This document shows positions 29,023 to 43,060 of a stretch of DNA of 64,000 bases, one piece after another (within the stretch, counting starts at the first letter, position 1; every line of letters begins with the position of its first letter). A program made the position numbers and the translations under genes. The notes below the pieces were generated by a model. That model saw nothing but the letters and a program-made list of their open reading frames with translations. It was not told the origin of the DNA and searched no databases. The stretch comes from Antedon mediterranea (taxonomy: Eukaryota; Echinodermata; Crinoidea; Comatulida; Antedonidae), in assembly GCF_964355755.1 (NCBI RefSeq), contig NC_092670.1, positions 17,855,201-17,919,200 on the forward strand. Reading direction: 5' to 3'.

Positions 29023-32000
29023 ATGTCGCGTTTGGGCATGTCGGTATTTGGGGACTTTGTAAATGTCTTTTCCTCCTACATGGCGCCTGGAAATCTAAAG
29101 TGTAACTTCATGGCAAAATCAGAGAACAAATCTACTTCAAACCAACTAGTGTCTCGTAAAAATAACGTGCGAAACAACTCATTAAATTCGGACATGGCGA
29201 ACAAGCCCAACCACCATGTTTCAGACGCGATGGGCATCAACAACAACACCGCCAGCGAACCAAAAACTCTAGGCCTAGGCCTACCAATGATGGAAGCTGG
29301 CGTTGATGGTAGGATACGCTTTGACGATGTTGCAAATTGCGGAGATGCATCAGAATCCAAATTAGATTCACAAGTGACTCATCTTAAAGGACTCCTTATG
29401 CTTCATTTAGACCTTATTCAACAGCAACAGAAAGATTTGCAACAAAAAGAAAAAGAAGTAAAAAAATTACGCGATGAAAAAGAAACGGTAATTTTTTTTT
29501 CAATGAAGTTATTACCGGGCATACTACATAGACAGGAGGGTCAGGGCCCGGGCTTTGTTTTAATGACACACACAGGCAGGCATGTTGAAAAGATGGACAA
29601 AATGTTTATATTATCCAAATTCCATCCACCAAGTAACAGCAGGCCTAGCCTGTAGTAGTTATTGTACAAAAGATAGATCTATTTTATTATGATTGATGCC
29701 ATTGTTGTTACATATAATTAATTGGTCACATTTAAAGATTCAAAATGACCCTTGCACCCATGAAGATGATGATAAGAAAGACCAAAGGCAACAAACATTC
29801 AGCATCAAACACTTTTTTTGTTCTTGCAGTTGTTATGTCGGCTACAACGTATGGAACGCCGAATGTCTCTAGCAAGTAAAAGTGCACCAATCAAAAATAA
29901 GAATTATCCAACCACTCAAACGACTCCAGTAACGCCAATAAAAACAGAAACACTTTCAAAACGGTAGGAAAGTACTGTGTAAATAATAGAATAATCAGTC
30001 CATAACAAGTTTTTCATGCATTGACAGGTCGCATTGATTAATAAGTAAAATTGTTTACTATATAGATACCAAATTACCAATTATTAATCTTTCTATTTTT
30101 TAATAGTGCCCTCTAGAGTTTGATGTAATTTTCAAAATGTTGTAGCTTCCTCTATAGTTTGGCTTTCTAAAATCGTGCTATTTTATTTTACCATAATAGT
30201 GCACTCTATAGTTTGATGTCATTTTAAAAATGTTGTAGCCCCCTCTAGAGTTTGCGCTTCAAAAATCCTGAAACACTACAGTATTTTATTTTTTAAGGTT
30301 CTATTGTGTGAGGTCTGTTATGATAATAATAAATGAGACTTAAATATAGCGCATTATTCGAATTTGGAGTTAAATTCCAGGGTGCAGATCCAGGATTTTT
30401 TAAATGGGCATTGGAGTGCATTTTGATAATAATATTGTCTGTCAAAATAGATTTTTAAAAAAAGGACTTCTATCCGCCCCTAAATCTGAATATTTTAAAA
30501 CTTTCACAGGAAGGCTACAAGTACGCCACATACATCTAAAAAAACTTTACTAGATACAATAGACACAAAAACATACAGATGTGGGTCACCTTCAAAAATA
30601 ACTAAGGATGGAAGTTCAACACCTGCAAAAAGGCGATATAGACGATTTAAAAAATACAAAGAACTCGGTGAGGATAAATTCCATCGGACGAAAGTCCTGT
30701 ACCCCTCTTTCAGAGATCTTAGAATTCGTGATGAGGAGGATGATGACCTTCCTGTGGATTCGGCATATGTAATAGGTATAATATGATTTATTATTTTTTA
30801 ATTGGTAAAATAAATTATATTTATTTAAGTGCCTGAACGTGGAGAGGAAGATGTAGAGAATGAATTTTAAAATAGTTGTCCTGACCAAGACTAGAACTCT
30901 CCTGTTAAGTGTTATGTTTAAAGATACTCTTCCTTTAGACCACCAATAGAGCTTTTTTGTGGATTGTATAGAAATGCAGACACAGCTACAATAATAACCC
31001 TGAGGCTGATAAAATGGTTTATCACCAAGAAAATGTTTTTTCTGTTTGTAAAAAAACTTTTATTTAAATAGAAAAAATGTTTATTATTTGACAAGACTTT
31101 ATCAATGTTTTATTTCAACAGTACCAACATGGAGAGTGTCACACCTTAATACGTCGTCAGATGATTCAAATTCCAGTGAAATAGAGGTACAGAAGTATTA
31201 TAAAACAATGCTGATATTATTGTTATGTACATCAACTTAACAGTGGAGATCCACTCTAAAGCTCTGTCTACACTTTCAAACTTTGTGTGACAAAATGTGA
31301 TGTGCCCATATAGGGACACAATGATGTCATATCACTGCCATATTTACTGATATTATTTTATTGTCCATAGTAATATAAAATGGAAATACATTTGAAACTG
31401 GCATGTACTATAAAAAATAGAGTTACTGTAGTATATACAAATTCAGAAGATTACCAAAATATACAAAAATACTTTAAAAGCTAAGTGTTATATATTTATA
31501 TATACACATTAAAAGCTTTTAACATAAAATTATTAAACTATTACAAATGCAGTAGCAATTTTTTTTTTTTAAAGAAAGCATTGCACAATGATATGTTGAC
31601 TCTACAGTTTCACTGCCATACTTAGGCACATCACACCTTTTTTTGTCAAACTAGTTTGATAGTGTAGACAGACAGAGCTTTAAGGAAATCTTTCAGAAAA
31701 GTGGGGTGGGTGGCTGTTACCCCAGTGTACTTTTTCATCTCGGCCAATGTCATCGGGGACAGAAGATTGGTGACCCTTATGAGATATGACAAGTTGTTAT
31801 ATATTTCTAGTACATTTGAGACAGTATTTAGCATATTATACAATGCATTATGTTTATTGAATAGTCAACAAAACTTCTGCGGAAAATAATTCTTCTTTCA
31901 AAACAAAAAATGGTGTTTGCACAGCACTAGTACTATTAATAAATTGTTAATTTGTTTTCGTTTTATAGAAAACAGACGACCACACGGTAGAAATGCGTCA

Positions 32001-33312
32001 CCAAAAAATGGAAATGGATGAGAAAAAAAGAAAAAAATGGGATGTACAAAGAATTAGACAAATACGAGAACATGAACGTCTGGAGATGAAACAGTTAGAA
32101 CGTGAAATTGCCCACCGAGAAGACGTTATTGAAACATTTGAACCAGATATAGATGATAGTAAGTATCATATCTTATAAATGATCGTAAGATCTGGACTTG
32201 GTGACGTAAACGTGCACATGTAGGTCGTTTCCTGTTTGGTTATCAAACTTAATTGCCAACAATTTTATAAAGAATAAATCAAAGCAATCTATCAACAGGA
32301 CAGCTCAACTTGTCAAGATAGGAACTCGTAAATGTCCTTTGATATTATGTCTGGCTGCGACAAATACCAACAATAGTATGTACATATTCTATGCTGCGCT
32401 GTGTGTGTTAAGGGGCCTGGAACTGATCGTGTCGCAGCCACAGATAAATCCTTTGATCTCCGGAGTTCAGCATCCTGTTGTTAGATTGGCTTGGTCACAT
32501 TCAGTAATGTTTAAAAGACTTGCATTGGATTGTTGAGCCAGCTTTAAATTTAAATACTAAGGGAAATATCTCACTTATGTGTAATGTCAATACGGAGTCC
32601 TCACAAAATGAAATGGTTAATAGGGCAACTGACCATCATTCAGGGCAATTATTGTCACTAGGACTGTAGATTTCAATAGCATATTTTTTAATTTAAAACT
32701 TTTTTTCAGTGTTGAGAATTGAAGTGTGTGATACCATTCCAGTCTCGGCATTTGGAATGCTTGTGCCTACAATATCAGAAAGGTATGTAATCTGAAATAC
32801 TTTTTAATGCAGTTTGAGTATTATCATACATTTTGTATCTAGGACTGTGATGAAATATATACTAAAAAAGAAGCCTCCTCTTTGATCTGCAGAAGAAATC
32901 TTGAAAAGAAGCCCATCTCAAAATCAAGCCCACTCGGCTCCATTTCAAGGTTTAATTTATTTAAGTTGTCTAAATGTGTTATCAAGCACCTTAAGTATCA
33001 TTGGTTTTATTTGTGCGATACAAATTAATTTTTAAGTATATTACTATAAATAATAAAGACAAATTAATGAAAAAATGACAATGCTGTTGTTGCTGGATCT
33101 CAATGAAGATAGAAATAAAATATGTAAAAACTAAATAAAAACGTAAAAAAAGTGAAACTGCCAAAAAGAAATTGCGGGGCTCTAGCTCCTTTCTCATAAA
33201 TAATGATATATATTTTTTTTATAGTGAATTTTCACTCCCTTGGTACACACCAGAGCCAAAAGGTGAGGACCAACAACAGAGAAGAACACGAAGTCGAGCC
33301 ATCCGGAAGTAG
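29023..33312 (+). CDS. MSL1: MSL1, scaffold of the MSL histone acetyltransferase complex
   Basis: Exons 29023-29487, 29830-29963, 30510-30775, 31122-31186, 31969-32158, 32710-32782 and 33225-33312 join in frame to 426 aa. MSL1 is the nuclear scaffold that binds MSL2 through a coiled coil and MOF and MSL3 through a C-terminal PEHE region, in the complex that acetylates H4K16. The coiled coil is visible across exons 1-2 (LDLIQQQQKDLQQKEKEVKK then LLCRLQRMERRMSL). The PEHE region runs across exons 4-7 (VPTWRV, DEKKRKKWDVQRIRQIRE, IPVSAFGMLVP, EFSLPWY). A basic segment in exon 3 (AKRRYRRFKKYK) is rich in K/R. The protein is shorter than human MSL1. The start is the first ATG of the long frame; short uORFs precede it, and downstream Met residues are alternatives. 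Confidence 0.92.
30105..30270. repeat. Local duplication in MSL1 intron 2
   Basis: Two diverged copies (about 112 bp apart) of a block with ccctctagagtttgatgt, aaaatgttgtagc and ctctatagtttg. Confidence 0.6.
31254..31682. mobile_element. MITE family B, copy 2, in MSL1 intron 4
   Basis: The left end aaagctctgtctacactttc and right end gatagtgtagacagacagag are inverted repeats. The next internal blocks (atgtgatgtgcccata / ggcacatcacacc) also match inverted. It is longer than copy 1 because of about 200 bp of extra central sequence. Confidence 0.7.
32300..32500. mobile_element. MITE family E, copy 1 (MSL1 intron 5)
   Basis: Inverted pair cctttgatattatgtctggctgcgac and gtcgcagccacagataaatc. A second copy with the same parts is at 34255-34420. 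Confidence 0.6.
33020..33195. repeat. Dispersed repeat, also at 37310-37460 and 46850-46920
   Basis: The block starting atgacaatgctgt, then gctggatctcaatg and gagatagaaa, is shared between the three sites with divergence. The nature of the element is unknown. Confidence 0.5.
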
Positions 33313-33758
33313 TAACGACCTGTGACCTCATGACGTGGGATTCGCATTACAATGGAAGAACTCAGAAATAGGATTCTTGTGAGCTTTGTTTTAATGAATG
33401 GGTGCTATCTGGATTGTGTTGCCACACAAATGTTTTTACACTTTACACATCAATTTACACAAGTTAATCAGTTGGTTATTCATGCATTCAACAATGTAAT
33501 ATCAAGATTACAGTAAATTAATATAGTATCCAATTCCAAAATCACACTAAAAAAAAATCGTCACAAAATTGGTTTACAGGATTGAGATGAGGGCGCTATA
33601 TTCAACCGGTTACACACTACATTAAAATCATCATTTTTTGCGCATAGCAGTTTAATTCTCAAGCTCTTTGTGTCTGTGGGTAGCCCAAGAGTATAAACTG
33701 GTACCAGTATGAACTGGAACTAATTGTAGGAACTCCATTCTTGCATGAGAAATTTACC

Positions 33759-33764
33759 AATAAA
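33759..33764 (+). promoter_or_regulatory. Candidate polyadenylation signal of MSL1
   Basis: AATAAA lies about 450 bp after the MSL1 stop. Others occur further on. Confidence 0.35.
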
Positions 33765-34254
33765 TTGAAAATGAACAATTTAATTTTAAAACGTACGTAC
33801 ACCATAAACAAAAACGTACAACATTATTTTACTATCAAACATTCCATTAAAATTATTAACATTACATGTTTTTAAAATGTTTCACTTTCAAATAACACTT
33901 TTGGCCAGAAATTACTGTCATTATTGCACACGCATTAATGTGTTCATTATGAATTACTTAAATTAAATTTTTTTATTCTCATTTTAGGCAAATTGCCAAG
34001 GATTACCACAAGTGAATTCATTCACTATCCTTCTCAAAGGTGGCAATCCCTGTGTTTTACACACACAGAGACAATCACGTGTTTACATAGTCCCAGGTAT
34101 AGGATACAGAACTCCTGTCCTGCTAAGTTGGTTGTGAAATGATGCCCATTATGTGTAAAATCAATAACATCTACACTGATCCTATTACTATTGATAATAG
34201 TTTGTCCAATGTAATTTAACAACAAGACACCGAGCTTGCCTTTTGAAGATATGT

Positions 34255-34420
34255 ACTTGTAACAGTCCTTTGATCTTTTGTCTGGCTACGAAAAATACCA
34301 CAGTACTCTGCAGCGCGCAGTGTCTGTTAAGCGGCGTGGAACTGATTATGTCGCAGCCACAGATAAACACTTTGATTTATGGAGCTCAGCAGTCTGTTGT
34401 TAGGTTGCCGTTGGTGTAAA
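34255..34420. mobile_element. MITE family E, copy 2
   Basis: cctttgatcttttgtctggc and gtcgcagccacagataaac mirror copy 1 at 32300-32500. Confidence 0.6.
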
Positions 34421-36680
34421 GATTCTAAATGAAATGTATGAGAAGTAGAGCGTATTCTTTCTTATCTAACCTTTACTCTGAATATGGCCTTAAGAGGATC
34501 CAATAGATTTTATTGTATCGATTTTATTTCATTTGGATTGAATTATTAGACGATTGAGAGAAAAATTCCAAATCAATGTGATTTTCATAAAAATGAATTT
34601 AAATAATGAAGGATGTAACCTTTATATATTTATTGTTTAAAAAAAGAGAATTTCTTGCAGGTAAATTATGACCAAATAATAAAATAAATTGTTGTAATTA
34701 AATTGTAATTAAATTAATATTATGAGGAAATTCCCTTAAAATTATTTTGTTAAAATTGAATCCTGTATCTATTATATAGAAAGTTGACTATAATGTTGGT
34801 TTACCCAAATGAATTGTAATTTGTTTGTTTAAACTAATTTATTTTGATCAAGACTGGATGCTGAAATCCCACACTGATTAAGCCCAATTTATGCTTAATT
34901 AAGTTCTGCTTATTTAGTATGAACAGGTGACTAAGATTGTCAAAATATTCAGATGACTAGCTTGTAGGGTCAAAGTTTACCAAACGTCTCGGAAAAGGTG
35001 GCTGATTTAAAACTATATTAACACCGAGTGCAGGGCCAGTGAAAACTCTGGGTTATGTTAAATTGTTTATATTATTAAAATAGGCACGGAATCTGTTCCA
35101 TTAATATACACCATACCCATTTACAGTGTTTATTACCGACGCCCCAGACTGAAATCATGGCTACATGTGAACATAGCTGTGTGTACCTCAATCTATAACC
35201 ATTATACACTGGTGGTGAATAAGAAATGAAATAAAAACAAACATGGTTAAATATTAAATAAATGATGCAAATAATACAAATTTATTATGGTATTATAGCC
35301 AATATAAAGTATATTTTCTATTTTTGATTAAATATAATGTTAATATTTTTGGTCCTAGTAAGTGTAATGAAATTTAAATTCAGGTAAACAAATATTAGAC
35401 ATAGCAGACACTACCCTCCCCCTTTATTTGTTTGGCTGGGTATGCATACCATCTAAAAGTTGCTAGAACTGTATTTATTTCTTTAATTCTTTTTTTTTTC
35501 AGTTTATCTTTTTACTTTTGTGTACTTAATTTCTACTTTATATTCAAAAGTATGTCAGTAAAATGTTTTATTTTTGTTTACCATGTTCCTTGGCACTAAG
35601 TTCAAACAGTGTTCAATATCTCACAACACTAGTATTTTTTGTGCTCTGAATTTTGACATGACTGTAGCTTGTACTATGAATAAGTTGTACAGTGTCATTA
35701 CTTTTTCCCAGACTTTGTTGAAACTAGTAAGACGCTTTATAATATAAGCTGCTTCGTTGGCTTGTATTGTTAATAAAACAATTAGACTTGCATTCCTTGT
35801 ACAGTATAAATAAAGATCAGTTGATATAACATATTTGAGTAATGTTTATTCTGTGCCTAGATTTGAACTCTTAACTTTGACGAGTTAATTATCCGCACGA
35901 CAAACGTCACATGCACATCATACGTTATATTGCGTGCAAAAAAAGATGATGCCATTATGACCTAAAAAAAAACAATTGTTTTTAGCGTGCTCTCTATTTT
36001 ATGTCCCAAGTATATACAGTATACATAATATATACTGTATACATACTACAGTACTACATACAGTGTGTATAGGTTAAATTATGGGATTACCCATTCACAT
36101 TTTTAAGATGATTGCAGTCTCTTTATGGAAAGTATTGCACTGCCTTTAAAACCACATTTATAATACAGTATCATGACTAGGACTACAAAAGACAATTTAT
36201 AACCACATTTGATTGAAATTGCTTGGCCCTTTTATGGGTGAAAAATTTTGGTATAAATTAAGATTTCACTGCAAAGTGTACAAACCTCAAAAACATTGCT
36301 ACCAATCGCATCCAATCGGCTTTAATATATCAACAGAATCCAAAAGCAGAAAAATATAAGTTTTGCCAAGAAGAAAGGTTAGTGCTGTGAAATATACATA
36401 TATACTGTATTTATTTGAATAAATGCCCCAGGGTGTTTATTGTTCAGGATTTTTAGTTCTTTTGGGTGTAATAATATGACAACATGTATAATCAAATAAA
36501 TAAATTTAATATCGAGAAGTGACAAAATACAGTAAAAAATGTATCAAAATGCTTGGTAAATTGTATATCATGTCAGCTGTTCGGGGCATTTATTCAAAAC
36601 AGGGAGTTAAATAAATATGGTAGGTATTTTGAAGATGATTGCTTATTAACTTCAATAATAGATAAACTTTATATTATACA
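34421..36680. other. Intergenic between MSL1 and SUMO
   Basis: AT-rich. No exon or RNA gene is recognised. It includes a short tatatactgtatac palindromic patch near 36010-36070. Confidence 0.4.
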
Positions 36681-37205
36681 AATTTTTTTTATTGAAATCT
36701 TTTCTTTACAGTTTTTCACAAATGCAAATACTACAATACTTTCATTCAACTTCCCTAGTTTCGTAGCTGTTTAAAAAAAAGTGCTAGCATAATTTTATTT
36801 CAGTCAATTTTCTATTAATGTTGGAACGACTGATTATAGTTTAATACTTTTCAATATGGATAACAAAAAATAAGGCAAATAAGTTGAAGGATATAACATA
36901 AGGAGACATGTGGAACTGGACCTCTAGGGCTAAATATTGAATGATGGGGTGGAGATAAATCAGTACCTGATCAACCCCCTTAATTAGAAAATCATGGAGA
37001 TACTCTATGGTTAATGGTTATACAATTACTGCAGTAATCCTATAATTCTGTGGTAATAGCAGTAAATTATATACAAATCATGCCATAGATAATACAAATG
37101 TATAACAAGATTGTTTAAACTGATTGTTATCACAAATAAATAAATAAGATTGACAGAAAGTTGGTTTGCAACTCGTCTTTCTTTTTGGTGTGCGCATTCG
37201 TATAT

Positions 37206-38520
37206 TCATTTGTTTCCTCCAGTCTGTTGTTGGTATACTTCTATGACGTCATCATCTTCCATTTCAAGCTGGTGATATAACAACATAGAACAATTATTTA
37301 CATAAATCTAAATTACTGAAAATAATGACAATGCTGTGGAAGTGGCTGGATCTCAATGGAGATAGAAAAAAATAAAATAAGCAAAAAGCTAAATCAAAAC
37401 GATGAAGTAAAACAGCCAGAAAAAATAGCAGAGCTTTCGGCCAACACTAGCCCTTCATGAATGCAAGTGTTATTTAAATAAACTGTATATACAATTATTT
37501 ATATATATATACACAATATTAACAACCCCCAATCCCCCCCCCCCCCCCCGCTATGGGCTTGCCTATATACTTAAAGAAACTTAAGAATGGCGACTCAATC
37601 ACAATACAGTTTTTTTAACACACTAATGGTTGTGTAATTAATTGCTCACATCTTTCGCTGTTTGTTCGTCGCTAATTCGTTGTCCATCAAAGAGGAATCG
37701 CAATGTTGGTATTGGAACCCCCTAAAAGAAAAAAAAAAGAAGTTAATTCTTCAATTCTTATAGTTAATATAGTATTAGTATATTGTACAATATGCGATTC
37801 CATGGCTCAGTTCTTTAATACTTACAATTCTTGAACAATATGATTCTTTGAGTTTTTTCATTGTCGTCGTCATTTTTACTTTGAAATGTACCTCACTGTT
37901 ATCCTGTAGACATACAATATAAAAACAGCACAGCATTAAATTGAATCAGCATAAAATTATTAGAAAGACATACTTTTGAAATATCAATACTGTATTTATT
38001 CAAATAAACACCCCAGGGTTTTTCTTTTTTTCATGTGTTTTTAGGGGTGGGTGGAAGAGTTAATTTGAGGGAGGCATTTATTCATAACGATGAACATTAT
38101 AGGAAAAGTGGGGGGGGGGGGGATATTATTCTAAACGATGTTCTTCTAAATACCGTAAATATGGTCAATTAAAAGTTTGCTTATTTTCACCTGTGATGTT
38201 ACTTTAAGTGTAATGTATTCACTGTTGTTAGTGCCTGTTGTGTTGCTTGTGGTTGTCGTAGTTGTTGAGTTCTCTTCATTAGATTCAGACTGGTTTGTCT
38301 GTATGCAAATTCAAAAATAGTAGTTAACACATCAATTCACATCATGACATATCACATAGACATATTGATAATGATAATAGGCCTATTTTATTCTAATTAA
38401 TTGATTAAAATGTGCTAAAATAGAATTTAGAAAGAACATTTAACAAACAATGAACAATTGTTCTAGGCCTAGGCCTAGAGGCTAGGTCTTAATAGTAATA
38501 CTTCAGTTCAGTAAAATGTA

Positions 38521-38556
<36 letters not shown>

Positions 38557-38834
38557 GAGTTTTGTAGGCTAATGGTCTAGGGTCATCACTCCAGAACTGA
38601 GCCTCATCAAGACAAGAGAGACATCGTGAGGCCTCCCAATCCCATCAAACATCTGCCGCACACAACCATTCATTGATTGCACACAGTGTTTATCGTGTCA
38701 CAGCATGGCCTAGCATTTATGACACAATAAGCATTTAAAGCATGCCTAAAACAAGCTGATATTTACAAACGTATTGAATTATAAGATAAAAGTATGCGAG
38801 AGATTACCTGTGGTTCACTGGTATTGTCTGACAT
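37206..38834 (-). CDS. SUMO: SUMO (SUMO1-like small ubiquitin-like modifier)
   Basis: Five exons on the minus strand, 38834-38808, 38298-38191, 37903-37826, 37721-37650 and 37268-37206, join to 115 aa. SUMO is conjugated to lysines of nuclear and other proteins through its C-terminal diglycine. Landmarks: [50 protein letters not shown]. Only two residues (NK) follow GG and would be removed by a SENP protease. The N-terminal tail is longer and Thr/Asn-rich (six consecutive Thr codons). [16 protein letters not shown] is closest to SUMO1 among the human paralogues, by memory. Confidence 0.93.
37535..37551. repeat. C homopolymer run
   Basis: An uninterrupted C tract in SUMO intron 4. Confidence 0.8.
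38527..38552. repeat. (AT)n microsatellite
   Basis: Perfect AT dinucleotide run in SUMO intron 1. Confidence 0.9.
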
Positions 38835-39879
38835 GATGATTTGAAATAAATATTACCGGATACTATGTAGGCCTCTACCCCTAAAACAACATAAAACAAA
38901 ATCCTTGGTGGTTTTTGTCTGTGTATGAATGAACTATGACCCAACATGTTGACGCAAACGATGCTGCTCAACGAAGCAGAGAATATCGCGCCAAAACATA
39001 ATACGCATGCTCACTGGTTAATAAAGTTTCGAAAGCGCAACATTTATTTAGAAAATCCTGAAATTGAGCTGGAATGTAATTATTTATTTATTTTCAAACT
39101 CTATTTTATCTTTGATTATTTCGGAAATTCATTGCTCGTTTTACAAATATATAAAAATATGTAACAATACAAAAGGTAAAACGTACAAAACAGGAAGAAA
39201 ACGCTAATTAGACTACACATGAGTTTCAAAGACGGGTCAATTAGGTCTGTTGTGTTGCTTGATCAGTTGTTGTTGTTGTTAGTTCCAAGTTGATATTATG
39301 TATGTATTGTTTTCTTGTGTTTTTCTGCCAAGAAAACAATTATCATTATATACTAATGTATGAATGACTAAATAAATCGAATCTGAATCTAAAACATGAG
39401 TAAAAATTTAACAATTATAAACTTATTGCAAATCATCAGTTAAAATTTTTATTAAAAAGTTGAATGACTTAGGAAGGAGAGAAGGTACCGGTTGGAGCAA
39501 GAGGTCGGTGTCCGAAAGTAACCACTGCGGATCCTATGTGGTGAAGTTTATTGTAAAGAGGTTGCATGGCTGGTGATTGAAATAAATAAATACAAATAAA
39601 TAGATCTGTACTATAATAATTATAGGTAACTAATATGTATTTGTTTTATCATTGATAAAATAGTGTAAGTACTTATTTATCTATGGTTTTATAGCGTAAT
39701 CCGACCAACTCAGAACGAGACATTGGATGATAAATGAATGATTACAAACCAGATCAAGAGGTTGTTGCTTAGAGAAACTAGTGAATATAATCAATGTATG
39801 GGCTTTCGAGTGGACTCCTATACACCAATTATATAAAGTGCTATTTAAATATGAAAAATGAAGATAATTAAATTACTTT

Positions 39880-40090
39880 GAATAGGTTATTTTGTAGTTT
39901 TAATAAAGTAATCCCTTCCGTTAAAAAGACAAGTGTTTTCTCATATAAAATTATAAAACAATTTGTCAAATTCAACCAAAGACCCATTGGCCGGTGTAAG
40001 ATTTAAATCTGTCCGGTGTTTGAAAGTGTCCACTGGACAATTTTCAGCATTGAATATTGTAATACTAGCTGTTGAAAATGGCCGCAACCA
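39880..40090. repeat. Dispersed repeat F
   Basis: Blocks here are shared with 55480-55680 (ggacacttttgaatgatgga region, inverted or rearranged) and with 61195-61360 (gaataggccatttcgcagtt compared with gaataggttattttgtagtt; then caaccaaagacccattgg). All copies are partial. Confidence 0.45.
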
Positions 40091-40374
40091 CCCGGGCAGC
40101 TTTCATCGATAAAAAAGTAGGACCATCGAGACATCGACATCATATTAACCCCGTAAAAACTAGGGCACTGGACGTTCACCAACTCCCGTTAGGGTAATTA
40201 TAATTCCTTAGAATACCAACTTGAATCGCAAAATATCAAGTGGATTGAAATAAATATTACTATTATTATATCTGGAGACATATAGTCTAATCAAATTAAA
40301 TTGTTTGTTTTTGATTGAGTATATACAACCTGTTGTCAATTTGAAGTAAATCGACAACTTGAAAAATATATAGC

Positions 40375-40640
40375 CTACTGTATTATTATTTCGAGGGAAT
40401 GAATATCACTAAATCATATAGGCATAGGGCCTACCTATTTCGTTATCTCGAAATATTATTTCATTCGAAATTCGAATTACTACTTCGCGAGAGAACGAAA
40501 TAATTTCCCTCGAAATTATTTCGTTCTCTCGATCATCATCATCATCATCATCATCATTCCTTGTCTCGAAGTAGTAATTCGTTTTTTATATTATTCAGTT
40601 CTTGAAATCTTATTTTGTTCTCCCTAAATATATTCGTTCC
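40375..40640. repeat. Degenerate ttcgttctctcgaaattat repeats
   Basis: Multiple short direct and inverted copies of a motif like tcgaaattatttcgttctct, plus a (CAT)n run at 40531-40557. Confidence 0.6.
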
Positions 40641-41199
40641 CTCAAAATATTTTTCAGTTCTCAAAATATTATTTTGTAATATCCATAATACTGCTACTAA
40701 TTTAATAATATCAACTGATAACAAAAGTTCTTTAAACAAGTAAGTTCGTCATTGTTAAAGTCAGTTCTTTTTCATTATATTTTTTTCACAGATGCCTGAT
40801 TTTTGTTTTTATTTAATAAAACATTGAATTGGTTAGTCACAATATTTGCTTTGTTTCTAGAGACTTTACATTATTTATTTATTTATCTAAAATACATTTG
40901 AAAAATATTGTTGATGCATATTACCAAAAAATATTTGTTTTTTATATTTTATATGGCAAAATAAACACCTTAATTGCGCATCATAATTATTCGTTCACTC
41001 AAGGGTATTTCGGTTTTTTGTTTTTTTCGAATATTAGGGTATTTCGTTCCCAATACAAACAGTCCAATACCGTTATACATCAAATTCATAGAATAATGGC
41101 TTATATTGAAATGAAGCGTTTAAAACGTCTTTGCCACAATGTCTGTACATGCAGCTGAGTTTAAAAAATCGCGGTTGTATTTTTGTTTTATATGGACAT

Positions 41200-42190
41200 A
41201 TAAACATAGAAACCACCAGCTAATACCAGAAATACCAACAGCTTATGTATCAATTTTTAAAATCAACACCAGCTAATTTAGAACGGTCAGCAGATAATGT
41301 AGTAACGAAAATTGCCTCACAGCTAATGTTGAAAATATTGTATAATTTAAAAACCTGTCTACATCATGTGAAAATGCATTTCTTTACTTACCGGTAGCTA
41401 TCCATCTATCCACGTCTCGTAAGTGACCAACCAACAACCACTTCTAGTAAGTAACCACCTCTATTGAACGACCACCGTCTCTGATAATCGCCCACCATCT
41501 CTTAACGACCACACCACTCGTCAAGGACGAGCTATTTTAAAGGACCACCACCTCGGCTTCTCATAATCAACCTCATGACGGACTACCTCTCTTAACGACC
41601 ACGCCTAAAGTGTCGACCTCTCTATAAAAAAAAAACGTCCACCTCTCCACTGGGACCACTTCTCATAATCGACTACCATCCGTAACGACCACCTTTCGCA
41701 AATTACCACCTCTATTGAGGTGGTCACTTACGGGAGGTGTAGTCGGTAAAAGAAGTGGTCGTCTACGAGCGGTGGTAGTTTATGAAAAGCAGTCCCTTAT
41801 GAGAGGAGGTTACCCCTTCAGGAAGTTGTCCATTGTGAGAAGCGGTCCTTTAACAGAGGTAGTCCCTTTTAAATATTAAAGGTGGTCGCTAACAAGGGTA
41901 GTTGCTTACGATCAGAGTGCTACGTTTTGAAAGCCGATCACTTACGAGAGGTGGATAGACTGACAGCTAAACTAAGTAGAGAAATACATTTGCACATGAT
42001 TTAGACATTTAGGTTTGTAAAATATATAATTATTATTTTATTAGCTGGCGATATTAACTACATCAGCTGTGAGGCAATTTTCGTTACTTCATTACCTGTT
42101 AAGTTGTATATTAGCTAATGTTGATTTTTATTTAATAAATAACTGTTGGTGTTTCTACATTAGCTAGTTCTAGGTTTTACTACATGGGTG
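41200..42190. mobile_element. Foldback element with degenerate cgaccacctctcgtaag arrays
   Basis: The left arm (aaccaccagctaat, taacgaaaattgcctcacag, gctatccatctatccacg) reappears inverted on the right (gtggatagactgacagct, ctgtgaggcaattttcgtta, ttagctagttctaggtttta). Between them are many diverged ~17-30-bp units like gaccacctctcttaac, in one orientation up to about 41710 and inverted after it. A related half copy is at 45115-45900. Confidence 0.7.
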
Positions 42191-42239
42191 GATTTGACAG
42201 TTTCGACGACATTTGCTGCCGTTTTCTACACTAGCGGTT

Positions 42240-43060
42240 TTGAACAGGGACTAGTGTAAAGGAAATGCCACAAGTTGTGTTTTTTTATTTTTTTTTATTT
42301 ATTGTTTTGTGTACTAAAGTGGCAGCATAATCAGTATTTATTTTTACCAGATGTCCAGCAAGGGTAATGTCCCATAACTCAGGCCACAATTGTCAGGTCA
42401 ACCTCAAAACAGCGGCTCTCGGGAGATATTAATTACCGGTAGTCGTGTTAACTGTCATCTGTTATTTGTCAGGAGAAGGGGTGCGAACTTGCCATATCTC
42501 AAATTAAGATTACGCTTACCATGAATATGATTTCATTACAAGAATTATATACCACAGTATGTTACGTAATTTAATTCTCTTATTTTAAAAAATAACTAAA
42601 TAAATTAGTATATGATTCTAGTATAAGTATTATAAAAAATGTTTCTATTTAATATACAGGGAGCGGGGGTTGCCTCATAGCCTGAACGGTTTTAATACGA
42701 ACTTATGTACTATAATATTATTTTACGTAGATTACTATTTAATATTATTTTATTTATTTAACAACATATTTATACAGGATTATACACAATCAAGTAGAAA
42801 TATACTTGTTTTGCATTGTGGTCCTGTCGACAAAAACGGATACAAATTTAAATACAATTTCAATTAATATTATAATATAATTTGAGATGAACGTATAATA
42901 TGTAATAAAGAATAACTATATGATTATATTTTATACTCCTATCTGAATGTGCTATTTATTGTGTAATAGAACGACTGAAGCGTTTACCAATAAGAGTATC
43001 TTCGAAATTTAATTTAATAAATGGCATTTCCCTCCAATAGTTTTTTTCTCTCATTTTTTG
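42240..43060. other. Intergenic upstream of integrase-OTU gene
   Basis: AT-rich, no exon recognised. The region 43060-43500 ends with atgtcaca and has an AATTAAA-containing tail, and might be an old LTR. The matching partner LTR was not found. Confidence 0.25.

Noticed and set aside
29488..29655. C-terminal extension of the first MSL1 frame past 29487
   Set aside because: The GTAATT donor at 29488 and the phase-matched exon at 29830 continue the conserved coiled coil; the extension resembles nothing.
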